Shown here piece by piece: positions 24,448 to 33,258 of a stretch of DNA of 64,000 nucleotides. How positions within the stretch are numbered: the first letter of the stretch is position 1; every line of letters starts with the position of its first letter. The stretch is from Planctobacterium sp965279005 (GTDB lineage Bacteria > Pseudomonadota > Gammaproteobacteria > Enterobacterales > Alteromonadaceae): the NCBI GenBank assembly GCA_965279005.1, contig CBDIHK010000022.1, positions 62,001-126,000 of the forward strand, given 5' to 3'. Under the pieces are notes generated by a model. That model was given only the letters and a program-made list of their open reading frames with translations, was not told the origin of the DNA and searched no databases. The translations under genes were made by a program, and so were the position numbers.

Positions 24448-27126
24448 GCCAATGCGCTGCTTACCCTAATTTTGGAATATGCTGTTTTATTTGGTGGGTT
24501 GGTAGTGTTGGAGGAACTCGAATGTTTGCTGGATACCGTCATTGATATCAAGCCTTTAAGTGACGGAGAAAATACCTGGATAGATCTTTACATTGGAAAA
24601 TCAGGAGGTTCAGTCACTGCCAATCCGGTTGCTTCTGAGAGCAAATTGCGTCGCTGGTTTATTGATATCCCGTTAATGGCCTTAATGCAGCAGTTTCAAA
24701 GTCTTGTGGCAGCAATGCAAGACGTATCTACTGATTTAACAGTTAAAGCAATTCTAAAGCAACGTTTTCAAAAAGGCACATCCGAGGGAACCCGTTTGTC
24801 TTCCGTTTCGGCAGTGTTGAAAACTGCTTCTTTAGTATGGGAACTGGACAACTCTGATACGCCTGGGTTTTTATCATCTGTCGTCAAAGGCCATTTACGA
24901 TCCCACTCTTTACCTGCCCATGTTTTTGCAAAGCTCTATCAATCAAAACTGACTAAGCCACGTCGGAATATAAGTGAAGATACACAAGGGGCTCTTAATG
25001 CCAAAAACCCGGCCCACAGATTGGAATTTTCCGATGCAGAGTTTTTTGATTTTCAACAAGATAAGAAGAGGTTGAGAGAGTTAAGCAGGCTGTTCGACTT
25101 CGGGGACAGAAAAACATCACGTTCCTTAATGATTGATGAACTAAGTAGCTTTCTGGCACAAAATGTTTTGCCCTCGCCATTGTTGAGGCTAATGGTTAGC
25201 TGGGCTGAATTTCTACTTCGACATGGTTCAAGATTTAAAAAATATCTGGCTGTTAATTCCGTCAGAAACTATATATCCCGTGTTGGCAACTGCTGGCTCA
25301 AGTACGCAGATCAAAACCTGGCGCTGGACATGGATGAACTGCAATGGGAACACTTTTATCACCAGGTTCTGAGTAGTCAAAAAGGCCAAAAAAGCCTGGC
25401 AAACTTAATGGGGCGCTTAGGAGAGTTTCATCATTACCTGGCAGAAGAGTGGGGTATAGAGCCATTGCCTGAGAGTGTGTTTCGGGTTAATCAAAAAAAC
25501 TTTACCGTTGTTCGGTCAAACTATATTAATGAAACTGAATTTGAATCTTTTTGCCAAAGCCTTAGAGCTGACTTTGGTGCAATGGAAAGTCGGATGCTTT
25601 TGTCCATAGCCGTTCTGGCCTACCGCTGTGGATTGCGAAAAGGAGAGATCATCAAGCTCAAAGTATCGGATTTAAACTTTTATAATGAGTGTCTTATCAG
25701 GATCCGTTCCAACGAATTCGGCAATAACAAATCTGAGAGTGCTTATCGCATCATTCCATTTCACTTAATGGCTACAGAGCAGGAACAAAGTATAGTGAGA
25801 GACTATTTGGCTTTGTGCCGTGAGCTAAATCAGAATAATCAGAACCGACTTTTGTTTTTCCTGCCAATGACATCTGGTAGCAAACTTACGTCCGGATACA
25901 TGGATGACAGCATCACATCTCGGCTTAAACAAATCTGTCGAGACAAAACTGTTAACTTCCATACCCTTAGGCACGCTTTTATTAATAACCTTTATATCCG
26001 GTTATTTATAAAAGAACAGGACTGGATTTTTGCACAAGTAAACTATCCGAAATTAAATCTCAGCCTGTCTGACCTGGCAGGAAAAGCCGGTGCGGAATCT
26101 GGTAAAGCGCTTTTTTCTATTGCGACAATGGCAGGTCACGCAAGCCCCGAAGAGACCTTACTTAGCTATTGTCACCTTCTTGATGTTCACCAGAAGCATT
26201 GCTCAAATCCATTGCCAATTGAAGATGTCGAGATTCTGTCTGCATTACTGAATATGCGAACAGATACCTATGTAAGGTTTTACCAGCGAAACAAAGATAA
26301 CCTACCAGCAGCATTGAGCAAAAAGCTCGTAAGAGAGTGGACGACTAACTATGGAGAGGGAGAAGAGAAGCTCACACTCATAAAGCCGGACAGCAAAGCC
26401 GCGAAGGCTAAAATGCCCAGCGAAGGTGGTATTCAAGAATCCACCATCGACGTAGCGGCTATCACATTACTTCTTAATGCCTGGGACAAAGGTAATTCAA
26501 TAACAGAAATTGCTAAAGCCACCGGATATCATGATACTCAGGTAGCGAAAGTGGTGAATGTTGCCACTAATCTTGCGAACATAAAAACCGCCAAAGGCCA
26601 ATCCAGATTAATCAGTCAAAACCGCAAATCCAAAGCCATCGACCAAAATGGCGAACCCAGAATGCCTATTGCACCGCTACTGCCAAGAGAAGCCAGGCTA
26701 AAAACCGATGCGCTTAAAATAGTAGAGAAGGGCAATAAAATACTTGGATCAGGTAAAGCACAACGCCAGTTCAAAGAAGCACTGGATTACTATGTAAACA
26801 ATGTTGTCACCACCAAACCCGGAATTTCTCTAGACAGCCCAAAGTCTGCACTAATGATGATTAATTTGTTTAACCGTATTACTAGTCACTCTCGTATTTA
26901 TACATTTGCACAACCAAGTTCTTCAGAACAGTTTGTATCTACGAATCAGTTATTATTGGATAAACAGATCTCCTTTCACGGCGATACCTTGTTCATTGAC
27001 AGATTAAAGCCACATTTATGTGTTAACCATCCAACACCGAAAGAGAATCAATTCAAAAATGCATCTTCTTTGCACTTTGCGTTACATGTTTTGAGTATCT
27101 TGAGCAGAGTTAAGGAACTAATTTGA
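24424..27126 (+). CDS. C-terminal fragment of the split tyrosine recombinase, with an IS-supplied start
   Basis: 900 aa. The first eight residues (MYTHAVAL) are encoded by the right end of the IS, and from ANALLTL on the frame is the original recombinase. The fragment keeps all catalytic motifs (YRCGLRKGE, HTLRHAF, GHASPEETLLSY). It overlaps the transposase stop by TAATG, so it could still be translated by coupling. It lacks the first 160 or so residues, so activity is uncertain. Confidence 0.7.
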   Translation: MYTHAVALANALLTLILEYAVLFGGLVVLEELECLLDTVIDIKPLSDGENTWIDLYIGKSGGSVTANPVASESKLRRWFIDIPLMALMQQFQSLVAAMQDVSTDLTVKAILKQRFQKGTSEGTRLSSVSAVLKTASLVWELDNSDTPGFLSSVVKGHLRSHSLPAHVFAKLYQSKLTKPRRNISEDTQGALNAKNPAHRLEFSDAEFFDFQQDKKRLRELSRLFDFGDRKTSRSLMIDELSSFLAQNVLPSPLLRLMVSWAEFLLRHGSRFKKYLAVNSVRNYISRVGNCWLKYADQNLALDMDELQWEHFYHQVLSSQKGQKSLANLMGRLGEFHHYLAEEWGIEPLPESVFRVNQKNFTVVRSNYINETEFESFCQSLRADFGAMESRMLLSIAVLAYRCGLRKGEIIKLKVSDLNFYNECLIRIRSNEFGNNKSESAYRIIPFHLMATEQEQSIVRDYLALCRELNQNNQNRLLFFLPMTSGSKLTSGYMDDSITSRLKQICRDKTVNFHTLRHAFINNLYIRLFIKEQDWIFAQVNYPKLNLSLSDLAGKAGAESGKALFSIATMAGHASPEETLLSYCHLLDVHQKHCSNPLPIEDVEILSALLNMRTDTYVRFYQRNKDNLPAALSKKLVREWTTNYGEGEEKLTLIKPDSKAAKAKMPSEGGIQESTIDVAAITLLLNAWDKGNSITEIAKATGYHDTQVAKVVNVATNLANIKTAKGQSRLISQNRKSKAIDQNGEPRMPIAPLLPREARLKTDALKIVEKGNKILGSGKAQRQFKEALDYYVNNVVTTKPGISLDSPKSALMMINLFNRITSHSRIYTFAQPSSSEQFVSTNQLLLDKQISFHGDTLFIDRLKPHLCVNHPTPKENQFKNASSLHFALHVLSILSRVKELI
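24448..24457. repeat. Right target-site duplication of IS copy 1
   Basis: GCCAATGCGC, identical to 23185-23194. Confidence 0.9.
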
Positions 27127-27342
27127 TGAACCGCAAGGGTAATTGGCATCGCTAATCGACAGCTCGATGCCAACAAAATAGATCGCTTTAGGATTTGGTT
27201 TTATCCTGCAGCACTTGCAATACTGCCAATGCTAGCATGCATAATTCCAACACTCTATGGTAGAGATCGGAGATCCAGTGTAATTCTAGAGTTTTTATCC
27301 ACAATAACGAATTTATTACAATTTCAACTACAAACCACTCCA

Positions 27343-28485
27343 TCACAGATATTCCCCCAATAGTTTTTGAAACGCGCTGCCATCTTTTCGCGTCAAATTA
27401 GGTACATAGCGGCTGTATACCTTAAATAGCATACTAGTGTTGGCATGACCGAGTTGGTTGGCGATAAACTCTGGAGTCTCACCAGAGGCCAGCATTAATG
27501 TGGCCGCAGTATGCCGGGATTGATAAGGTGTTCTGCGCTGAAGTTTCAATAGCCTCAGCATTGGATACCATATGCGCTTTGTTACGTTATGGTGTTCAAG
27601 AGGATTTCCTGAGCGATTGCAAAATACCCACTTTTTCTCGCCGGTGATTTCAAATTGTGTTTTGAGGGCATCGTATACCTGCGGAGTCATGTGAATTTCG
27701 CGCTGTGATGCGTCCGTCTTTGTGTATTCAACTTTTCCTTTGACCCAGGTTTCACGCACTAGAATCTGTTGGTTTTCAAAATCAACGTACTGCCACTGCA
27801 AGCCATCAACTTCGCCAGTGCGCATTCCGGTGAAGAACCGCACAGTGTAGTAGGGTTTAAAGTCATCTCTAACGGTATCAAGAAACAGCCTGACTTCTTT
27901 CAATGACAAGGGAAAGATATCTGCTTTCTGTTCTTTAAGTGGTTTTAGAGGTTGTATCGGCGTAAAATCGTATTGGTCAGCAGCATCGGCTAGGATCGCA
28001 TATAAAATTTTTATATGTCGATTGATGCTATGGGTAGATAATAGCGTGTTGTTTCGGGTGATAACTTTGGCGAGTGATGCCCGAAACTCAATAATATCCT
28101 GCTTTTTGATGCTGCTGACCACCTTATTTCCAAATCTTGGCTTGAGTCGCTTTTCAATGATGGTTTCTACTGTGGTGCGATACGAATCACGCCAAGACAC
28201 CTGCGTATTGGTAAACCAGATGCTGACAAACTCCCCAAACAGTAATGGTGGATTATCGGCTGGTGATTCTGTAACAAACTGCGCTGCTCGTTTGCTTTCG
28301 GGAAAGTACGCCCCGTAATTAAAACTGCCAAGGGTGATCTCCGCCTCAATGCGCTGCAGGATCTGGTTCATTCTTCGTCTGTTGGCTGGGGTATCTGAAA
28401 GTTTAGTGTACTCACGACAACGTTGGTTTTTGAACCTAAAGTCAAAATACAGTTTCCCCGTTGAGCTAGTATTAATTGTTCCCAT
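27343..28485 (-). CDS. Phage-type tyrosine integrase
   Basis: 380 aa. The N-terminal part resembles the arm-binding domain of short-arm integrases (GKLYFDFRFKNQRCREYTKL), followed by a SAM-like core-binding domain (residues about 85-180). The catalytic domain has Arg in FTGMRTGEVDGL, Lys in YTKTDASQREI, SRHTAATLML for box II, LGHANTSML and the nucleophile Tyr in VYSRYVPN. It is followed downstream by non-coding DNA where an att site would be expected, and preceded by two small genes on the same strand that look like its excision and regulation partners. It is unrelated in size to the recombinase operon at 19643-27126, so two mobile elements meet here. Confidence 0.85.
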   Translation of the reverse strand: MGTINTSSTGKLYFDFRFKNQRCREYTKLSDTPANRRRMNQILQRIEAEITLGSFNYGAYFPESKRAAQFVTESPADNPPLLFGEFVSIWFTNTQVSWRDSYRTTVETIIEKRLKPRFGNKVVSSIKKQDIIEFRASLAKVITRNNTLLSTHSINRHIKILYAILADAADQYDFTPIQPLKPLKEQKADIFPLSLKEVRLFLDTVRDDFKPYYTVRFFTGMRTGEVDGLQWQYVDFENQQILVRETWVKGKVEYTKTDASQREIHMTPQVYDALKTQFEITGEKKWVFCNRSGNPLEHHNVTKRIWYPMLRLLKLQRRTPYQSRHTAATLMLASGETPEFIANQLGHANTSMLFKVYSRYVPNLTRKDGSAFQKLLGEYL

Positions 28486-28494
28486 GATGGCCTC

Positions 28495-28728
28495 CTAGCG
28501 CAGGCCGGTCATGAGTAATTGGGTATCTACCGAATGCATGGCCTGTTGCACATTTTCCCAGAGATACAGGATTTTTCTTCCTCCAAACGGACGAATATAA
28601 TGCACTCCTTCAATCAACACTGAGTCTTTTAAAGTGTTGCGAATCGTCCTGGCTTCGTACCTGATCTTTTTGGCCAGTTCTTGTGTGGTCAAGTAGGTTA
28701 TTTCGGTTTGATCTGCTGTTTGTCGCAT
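28495..28728 (-). CDS. Excisionase-like small DNA-binding protein
   Basis: 77 aa. Residues 12-45 (YLTTQELAKKIRYEARTIRN) form a winged-helix/MerR-like turn as in excisionases. The wing GVHYIRPFGGRKILYLW is also typical of Xis-like proteins. It lies 9 nt upstream of the integrase gene and in the same direction, the expected place for a recombination directionality factor. Confidence 0.6.
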   Translation of the reverse strand: MRQTADQTEITYLTTQELAKKIRYEARTIRNTLKDSVLIEGVHYIRPFGGRKILYLWENVQQAMHSVDTQLLMTGLR

Positions 28729-28740
28729 CGTATTTCTCCT

Positions 28741-29022
28741 CTAGTTAGCGTAAGTTGCCAGTCTCACCAGGCCCATTATCCCAGTCTGAAAATCTTCTTG
28801 TTGTTGGGCTTGGGCAAATTGCAGTTCCATAGCCGCTTTCAAAAAAGGATTTGGGGAACTGAGAATGATCATATTTGGTAGGTTTATTCGCATAACACTG
28901 CCTTCTCTTGACATCAGGGCATTGATATCCTGATTCGGGATGGTCACATCCTGATGGGACGGGTTAAGCTCTTCAATAAGGCATCTTTCGGTATTGGGGG
29001 AGTTAGAGGTTTCTATTCGCAT
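28741..29022 (-). CDS. Small protein of unknown function in the integrase operon
   Basis: 93 aa. The C-terminal half is helical and Gln-rich (FLKAAMELQFAQAQQQEDF); the N-terminal half is polar. No family is recognised. It lies 12 nt before the excisionase-like gene and reads away from the XRE regulator across a shared control region, so it is probably a real early gene of the integrated element. Confidence 0.45.
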   Translation of the reverse strand: MRIETSNSPNTERCLIEELNPSHQDVTIPNQDINALMSREGSVMRINLPNMIILSSPNPFLKAAMELQFAQAQQQEDFQTGIMGLVRLATYAN

Positions 29023-29076
29023 AAGAATTCCTTAATTAATAAAATTACTGTTGTTTCTACTTTCAGAGAGCTATTA

Positions 29077-29144
29077 TGTTCTCCTGTAGATAATAATAAC
29101 CCCCAAAAGATCTCTTGCAAGTCAAAATGTTCTTTTGTAGATAA
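29077..29144. promoter_or_regulatory. Paired operator-like repeats between divergent genes
   Basis: TGTTCTCCTGTAGATAA (29077-29093) and TGTTCTTTTGTAGATAA (29128-29144) are 17-bp direct repeats with two mismatches, 51 bp apart. AAAAGATCTCTTG and ATCTTTTGGAGA next to them add partial inverted copies. They fill the gap between the leftward integrase operon and the rightward XRE gene, the usual place for operators of such a repressor. They may also carry the ribosome site TTTTGGAG of the XRE gene. Confidence 0.5.
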
Positions 29145-29165
29145 AAAATATCTTTTGGAGATTTT

Positions 29166-29369
29166 ATGAAGTGTCACTTATCACGCATACTGGGTGAACG
29201 AAGATTAAAAATTGCCGATGTGGCCAGAGATACTGGGATTAACCGCGGTACATTGACTCGTATGTACAATGAAACTGCCGAGCGTGTTGAATTGACAGTT
29301 GTTGAAAAACTCTGCATTTATTTGGAAATCGAATTAGGTGAGCTATACAGTCTTACCCCTGACAATTAA
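29166..29369 (+). CDS. Small Cro/C1-type (XRE) regulator
   Basis: 67 aa consisting only of a helix-turn-helix domain of the YozG/HTH_26 kind (ILGERRLKIADVARDTGI, then RGTLTRMYNE). TTTTGGAG lies 6 nt before ATG. It is divergent from the integrase operon, so I infer that it is the repressor controlling both directions through the repeats at 29077-29144. Confidence 0.75.
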   Translation: MKCHLSRILGERRLKIADVARDTGINRGTLTRMYNETAERVELTVVEKLCIYLEIELGELYSLTPDN

Positions 29370-29484
29370 CTATCGGCTCTTACTGATTCAAAGAGCTTGG
29401 TACATACCGAAGCAACTAATACCAGATAGCTACTAGTTAGAAATTTAAAAGACCACTGCTAGGTTTTAGAATCCCCTAGTATGC

Positions 29485-29970
29485 TCATTTGGTTTGCAAC
29501 TGCCTTATGAATTTAAATTTTTCTCGTATACGGGCTAGCCGTTTGGGGTTGGTATAAAAAAACGCATAGGATTCGGCAAAATCTTCACTGGCGTTAGTGC
29601 TGGCATATTCTGACACATGTTTAGAGTTGGGATAGATCCCAGTGACCCATTGTTTTTTAAGGCTGCTTGTTATGACTCTGTTGTATACGTGGTGGCCTAT
29701 TTCATGGAACAAAATGTGTTGGCACTCTGCAGGTGTTTCAAACCTATACACCAATATATGCTCAACAGGGCTTAGGTCGTATTGTCCCCGCGCTGAATAG
29801 TTAACCGGTTTGGGGTTAAAATATGAGCGTTGGAATCTACGGCCAGGGTCGTAAACGATGGCGGTAATGTTGCGCAGGTGATGTCTTGGAACCCGTTTTA
29901 CCGTGGCAACTATCCAGTCGACAGAAACGATGTCCTGTTTACTGAAGCCTTTAATTAGTGTTTGCATCAT
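29485..29970 (-). CDS. HEXXH zinc-metallopeptidase-like protein
   Basis: 161 aa. HEIGHH (His89, Glu90, His93) gives the zincin motif, and EDFAESYAFFYTNP about 40 residues later offers the third ligand and the conserved acidic helix. This pattern is shared by anthrax-lethal-factor-like and phage or ICE-encoded putative metallopeptidases. No signal peptide is seen, so it acts in the cytoplasm or is delivered otherwise. It lies isolated in the mobile region. Confidence 0.65.
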   Translation of the reverse strand: MMQTLIKGFSKQDIVSVDWIVATVKRVPRHHLRNITAIVYDPGRRFQRSYFNPKPVNYSARGQYDLSPVEHILVYRFETPAECQHILFHEIGHHVYNRVITSSLKKQWVTGIYPNSKHVSEYASTNASEDFAESYAFFYTNPKRLARIREKFKFIRQLQTK

Positions 29971-30342
29971 TGATGTTGGGTTTACCCTGTAATTGGAAAA
30001 TGCCGAACCCTTTTTTTATTTTGTCTTGGGCAAACAAAGTTCAAACTTTGTGAATTCTCGCCAGATTTTACTTGCCAAAATGAGGTTTGCACAATGGGTT
30101 TTAATTTTATTAATAATTTAGTTCAATTTCACAATTGTTGATTTTTCAGCCGTTTCAAATCCTGTTGCCCAAGCACGACATTGTTAACTCGCTAAATCAT
30201 CGAGTAAAGCGTCTACAACTTTAGTCTTAATGGTACAACCAGTTGTTGTTGTAACGCCCCGGCCACAACAGGCCTTTGCCATGGCGTTAAAAAATTGACA
30301 CTTTATTGACTCAAAAAACAAAATGTAGTGCTAGTTATGTGT
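29971..30342. other. AT-rich non-coding region with inverted repeats
   Basis: No gene is seen. CAAAGTT-CA-AACTTTG (30035-30050) is a perfect 7-bp inverted repeat. AACGCC and GGCGTT (30253-30258 and 30283-30288) enclose a GGCC-ACAACA-GGCC hairpin. Their role is unknown. The last 10 bp (30333-30342) are the target duplication of the second IS. Confidence 0.35.
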
Positions 30343-31595
30343 CAGGGCAACCGCATGAGTGTACATTAATCAACCAACTCGTTTAATCCGGCTATTAGCA
30401 CTTTCTCAAGATAATCTGTTTTTGCCCAGGCTCTTTTCTGTTTTCTGGCGATACTCAGGCTGGTCTTCTCTGCCCGAAGCATATTGAGGGACATTTGTCT
30501 CAATACCGCCCAGTTATCGGCGCTGTTGTCCTGGTAAATCTGACTTCTATCTTCGTTCTTACTGACATCTAATACATAGTGCAATGCGTTTTCTACCATC
30601 CAGTGCTGTCTCACACTATGGGCAAATTCCTGCTCACTCAGGCTAGCTGAACTGATGTAGTAACGGTAATTCAGTTGTGGCTTCTCCCCTTTCACCTGCC
30701 GATAGCTGAGCACCATGCCAATTGTCTTTAAGCCAGGCCATTTCTCACCCACCGCTCCTAACTGCCGTGCGCATTTAGTGTAATAAGCCCTGGCTTCTAT
30801 TCGACCATGTTGTTTTGCCATTTCCAGTCCAACAACAGGAGCCGTTCGCTCTTCGCTGAAAGCATGACGGAGGCTTTCGCATAGTGTGGGCTGATTTTCT
30901 TTTACACCGAAGAGGTAGTCTCCATCTCCCTCTAGAACCTGATGTGCAATATCGACCTGGCAGCCCATTGCATCAGTGGATATCAGTGCCCCGCTGATAT
31001 CAAGTAATTTAATCAGCTCTGGGATAGCCGTGATTTCATTTGACTTTTCATCGGTCTTTATCTGTCCGAGTACCATTTTATTACCCGTCGCAAAGGCATT
31101 GACCATATGGATCGTCGAGTGACGGTCTTCTCTGCTATACGAACCTCGTAACGTTTTGCCATCAATGGCAATAACTTCCCCATTAGTCAGCTCATGGACG
31201 TCCTGCATCCAGTTGATAAAGCAAGTGCTAAACTCCTCAGGTTTAATGCGTGAAATGGTGCGGGCAATTGTGTCATCGACAGGAATCCCATCAGGTAATA
31301 TCCCCCGTTGCTTAAACCAGTCATGATGACACTCGCCATAGTCGCGAATATCTGCCCATCCTTCAGCACCGGCAATAACACCGCATAAGGTCAAAAACAG
31401 AATATCGAACAGAGGATAAGTCACTTTGGCGGTCTGACGCTGATCTTTGATTTGGCTAAAGTGAGAGGTAAACGCTTCCAGATACATGATTAAACTCCTC
31501 AAAAGGGAGTATATGATCATAAGCTGTACGTCACGTCCAGGAAATGACTCGGTTGGTCACCTGACTGGTTAAATAATGTTCACGATCTTGCCCTG
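30343..31595 (-). mobile_element. ISAs1-family insertion sequence, copy 2 (1253 bp)
   Basis: It has the same ends and length as copy 1, in the opposite orientation. It is flanked by the 10-bp duplication AGTTATGTGT (30333-30342 and 31596-31605). It lies in non-coding DNA between the mobile region and the flagellar-type operon. Confidence 0.95.
30366..31487 (-). CDS. ISAs1-family DDE transposase (copy 2)
   Basis: 373 aa from the ATG ending at 31487, again after GAGGAG. All motifs described for copy 1 are intact: IDGKTLRGS, STDAMGCQ and VENALHYVLDV. The two visible amino-acid differences from copy 1 are Pro for Thr in ILPDG and Asp for Gly in CQVDI. Both copies could be active. Confidence 0.93.
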   Translation of the reverse strand: MYLEAFTSHFSQIKDQRQTAKVTYPLFDILFLTLCGVIAGAEGWADIRDYGECHHDWFKQRGILPDGIPVDDTIARTISRIKPEEFSTCFINWMQDVHELTNGEVIAIDGKTLRGSYSREDRHSTIHMVNAFATGNKMVLGQIKTDEKSNEITAIPELIKLLDISGALISTDAMGCQVDIAHQVLEGDGDYLFGVKENQPTLCESLRHAFSEERTAPVVGLEMAKQHGRIEARAYYTKCARQLGAVGEKWPGLKTIGMVLSYRQVKGEKPQLNYRYYISSASLSEQEFAHSVRQHWMVENALHYVLDVSKNEDRSQIYQDNSADNWAVLRQMSLNMLRAEKTSLSIARKQKRAWAKTDYLEKVLIAGLNELVD

Positions 31596-32128
31596 AGTTA
31601 TGTGTCTAAAAAATGGGGCAGAAATTAATTGTTAAGTGAATTAAATGTTATCTCTTCTACTTAATTTATTAGCTTTTTTTTTGCTCTTTAATTATTAAAA
31701 AATAAAAAACAAAGCGCTCACTAATTAATTTATTTAGTATTTTACAGGTGCTTATTTTAACCACTCCGGCATTCTAAAAAAGTGTTTAATAGAAAAAAAT
31801 AGAATGTAAATTATAAAATGAAAGATTTAAAGTTCTAAAAAATAGAACCTATGGTGGATAATTTCACACATTGATTACGTGTTCAACGTCTTGATTTAAC
31901 AAGAAAAATCTTGATAGCAAAGGTTTCTAAGTACTTTCTAAATGTTACATATTGTAATTGATGTTAAAAATTTGATAACGATGAAACGTATTGAATCACA
32001 TAACTTGCATCGTTATGATCGACGCGTTTTTCGGGCTAATGCAGTCTTATTAGTTGGGAAATTCGGATAGAACATCAAGGATATGGAAATTTTATGCAGT
32101 ACCTTCATAACTTAACGGATGTGCCAGG
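31596..32128. other. AT-rich control region upstream of the flagellar-type operon
   Basis: 533 bp, strongly A/T-rich, with no protein gene of convincing quality. It contains the palindromes described at 31770-31848 and a possible 14-codon leader ORF (32094-32138). There is no sharp -35/-10 pair. Its base composition differs visibly from the operon, as in horizontally acquired or H-NS-bound control regions. Confidence 0.45.
31770..31848. promoter_or_regulatory. Two related palindromes, possible operator of the flagellar-type operon
   Basis: CATTCTA/TAGAATG (31770-31776 and 31800-31806) and GTTCTA-AAAAA-TAGAAC (31832-31848) share the TTCTA/TAGAA core. TAAAGTTC at 31828-31835 matches 7/8 of the sigma-28 -35 element, but the bases 11 nt later (ACCTATGG) fit the -10 element poorly, so I do not call a sigma-28 promoter. 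Confidence 0.35.
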
Positions 32129-33244
32129 ATGGCAATAAGTATCGACAAGCTCTTGTCCTATTGGGAAAAGGACAAATCCAACAAGCAATTGGCGCAGCAG
32201 ATCGTGCAGACCTATTGCAAAGCCGGGCGTTTTGAAGACTGCCAGTCATTTGTCCGTTCATTACCGCAAACCTTACTCACTGATCCAGAATTATTATGGC
32301 AAATCGGCTACGTTTATCTCGTTAGTGGTCGAATAGAAGAAGCTTCAAATCACTTTGCATCCCTGCAGGCCGACGACCTCGGACGTGCCTATGGCCTGGC
32401 GTTATGTCATTTTGCTGGACTGCAATACCAGGCAGCCAGGGATGAACTGCAAGCTTTTGTTGGGGCAGAGGATGCGCAACCAGTCCCACTATTGTTAGAC
32501 CTGCGATGCCAGTATTTTCTAGGACAAACAGATGACGCCTTTGCGCGCGGGCTCGATTTGTTGCAACGCTGGCAATCTCCTGAATTGAGTGGCTTGCTGG
32601 CGGTGTTGGCATTGGACTGCAATGACCTGGAGCAAGCGGGCCGGTTTGCACAACAGGCACTGGAACAAGAACCAATGCAGCATGATGCCAACCTAGCCAT
32701 GGCTTCGGTCTTGATCTCCGCCCAACAATATGGTGCTGCATTGGAACACTGCAAGTTGCTGACAGCAAACTATCCAGGGCAGGGACGCGGCTGGTCATTG
32801 TTGGGCCAGATCCATTTAGTTCAAAATCGCATTAAAGATGCCTTGCAAGCGTTTACAACCGCAGTCAAGACAATGCCGGATCACATTGGTACCTGGCACC
32901 TGAAAGCATGGTGTGAATTATTGCTCGACAACCTTGTGCAAGCAGGACAGTCATTCCAGTCTGCATTGGCGTTAAACCACAACTTTGCGGAGTCCCACGC
33001 GGGGGTGGCATTGGTCGAATTTTATAAGGGTAATCTAGCGGATGCCGGCAACAAGTTAAAAATTGCCATGAGGCTGGATCCCAACAACGTTACCGGCAAG
33101 TTTTTACAAAGCCAAATACTGAGGTCTGAAGGAAATGAACAGCAAGCCGACAGCTTGCTCGCCTCTATTCTTGATTCTAAATCCCATATCGATAGTTATT
33201 CATATCGGGATTTAGTCAGGTCATTGGTATCTAAACAGCACTAA
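32129..33244 (+). CDS. TPR protein heading the flagellar-type operon
   Basis: 371 aa made almost wholly of tetratricopeptide-like helical pairs (for example LLWQIGYVYLVSGRIEEAS and GWSLLGQIHLVQNRIKDAL). No signal peptide or membrane helix is seen, so it is cytoplasmic. It is not a standard flagellar protein. TPR proteins serve as chaperones for translocators in type III secretion, so a chaperone or assembly role is inferred. It stops 14 nt before fliQ. Its own ribosome site is weak, and a short upstream ORF ends inside its start region. Confidence 0.7.
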   Translation: MAISIDKLLSYWEKDKSNKQLAQQIVQTYCKAGRFEDCQSFVRSLPQTLLTDPELLWQIGYVYLVSGRIEEASNHFASLQADDLGRAYGLALCHFAGLQYQAARDELQAFVGAEDAQPVPLLLDLRCQYFLGQTDDAFARGLDLLQRWQSPELSGLLAVLALDCNDLEQAGRFAQQALEQEPMQHDANLAMASVLISAQQYGAALEHCKLLTANYPGQGRGWSLLGQIHLVQNRIKDALQAFTTAVKTMPDHIGTWHLKAWCELLLDNLVQAGQSFQSALALNHNFAESHAGVALVEFYKGNLADAGNKLKIAMRLDPNNVTGKFLQSQILRSEGNEQQADSLLASILDSKSHIDSYSYRDLVRSLVSKQH

Positions 33245-33258
33245 CCGAGCAGGGTCAA

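Larger units (their letters stand above)
22708..27126 (+). pseudogene. Very large tyrosine recombinase gene split by an ISAs1-family IS
   Basis: Removing 23195-24457 (the IS plus one target-site copy) restores one frame. The codons ...GCC AAT GCG C and TG CTT ACC... join to read IANA-LLTLILEY, giving about 1051 aa from TTG 22708, which overlaps the upstream stop. The catalytic part is in the distal half: Arg in YRCGLRKGEII, HTLRHAFINNL (HxLRH), and MAGHASPEETLLSYCH carrying the His and the nucleophile Tyr. A further 300 residues follow with a probable helix-turn-helix (ITEIAKATGYHDTQVAKVV). As it stands it is two fragments. Confidence 0.8.
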
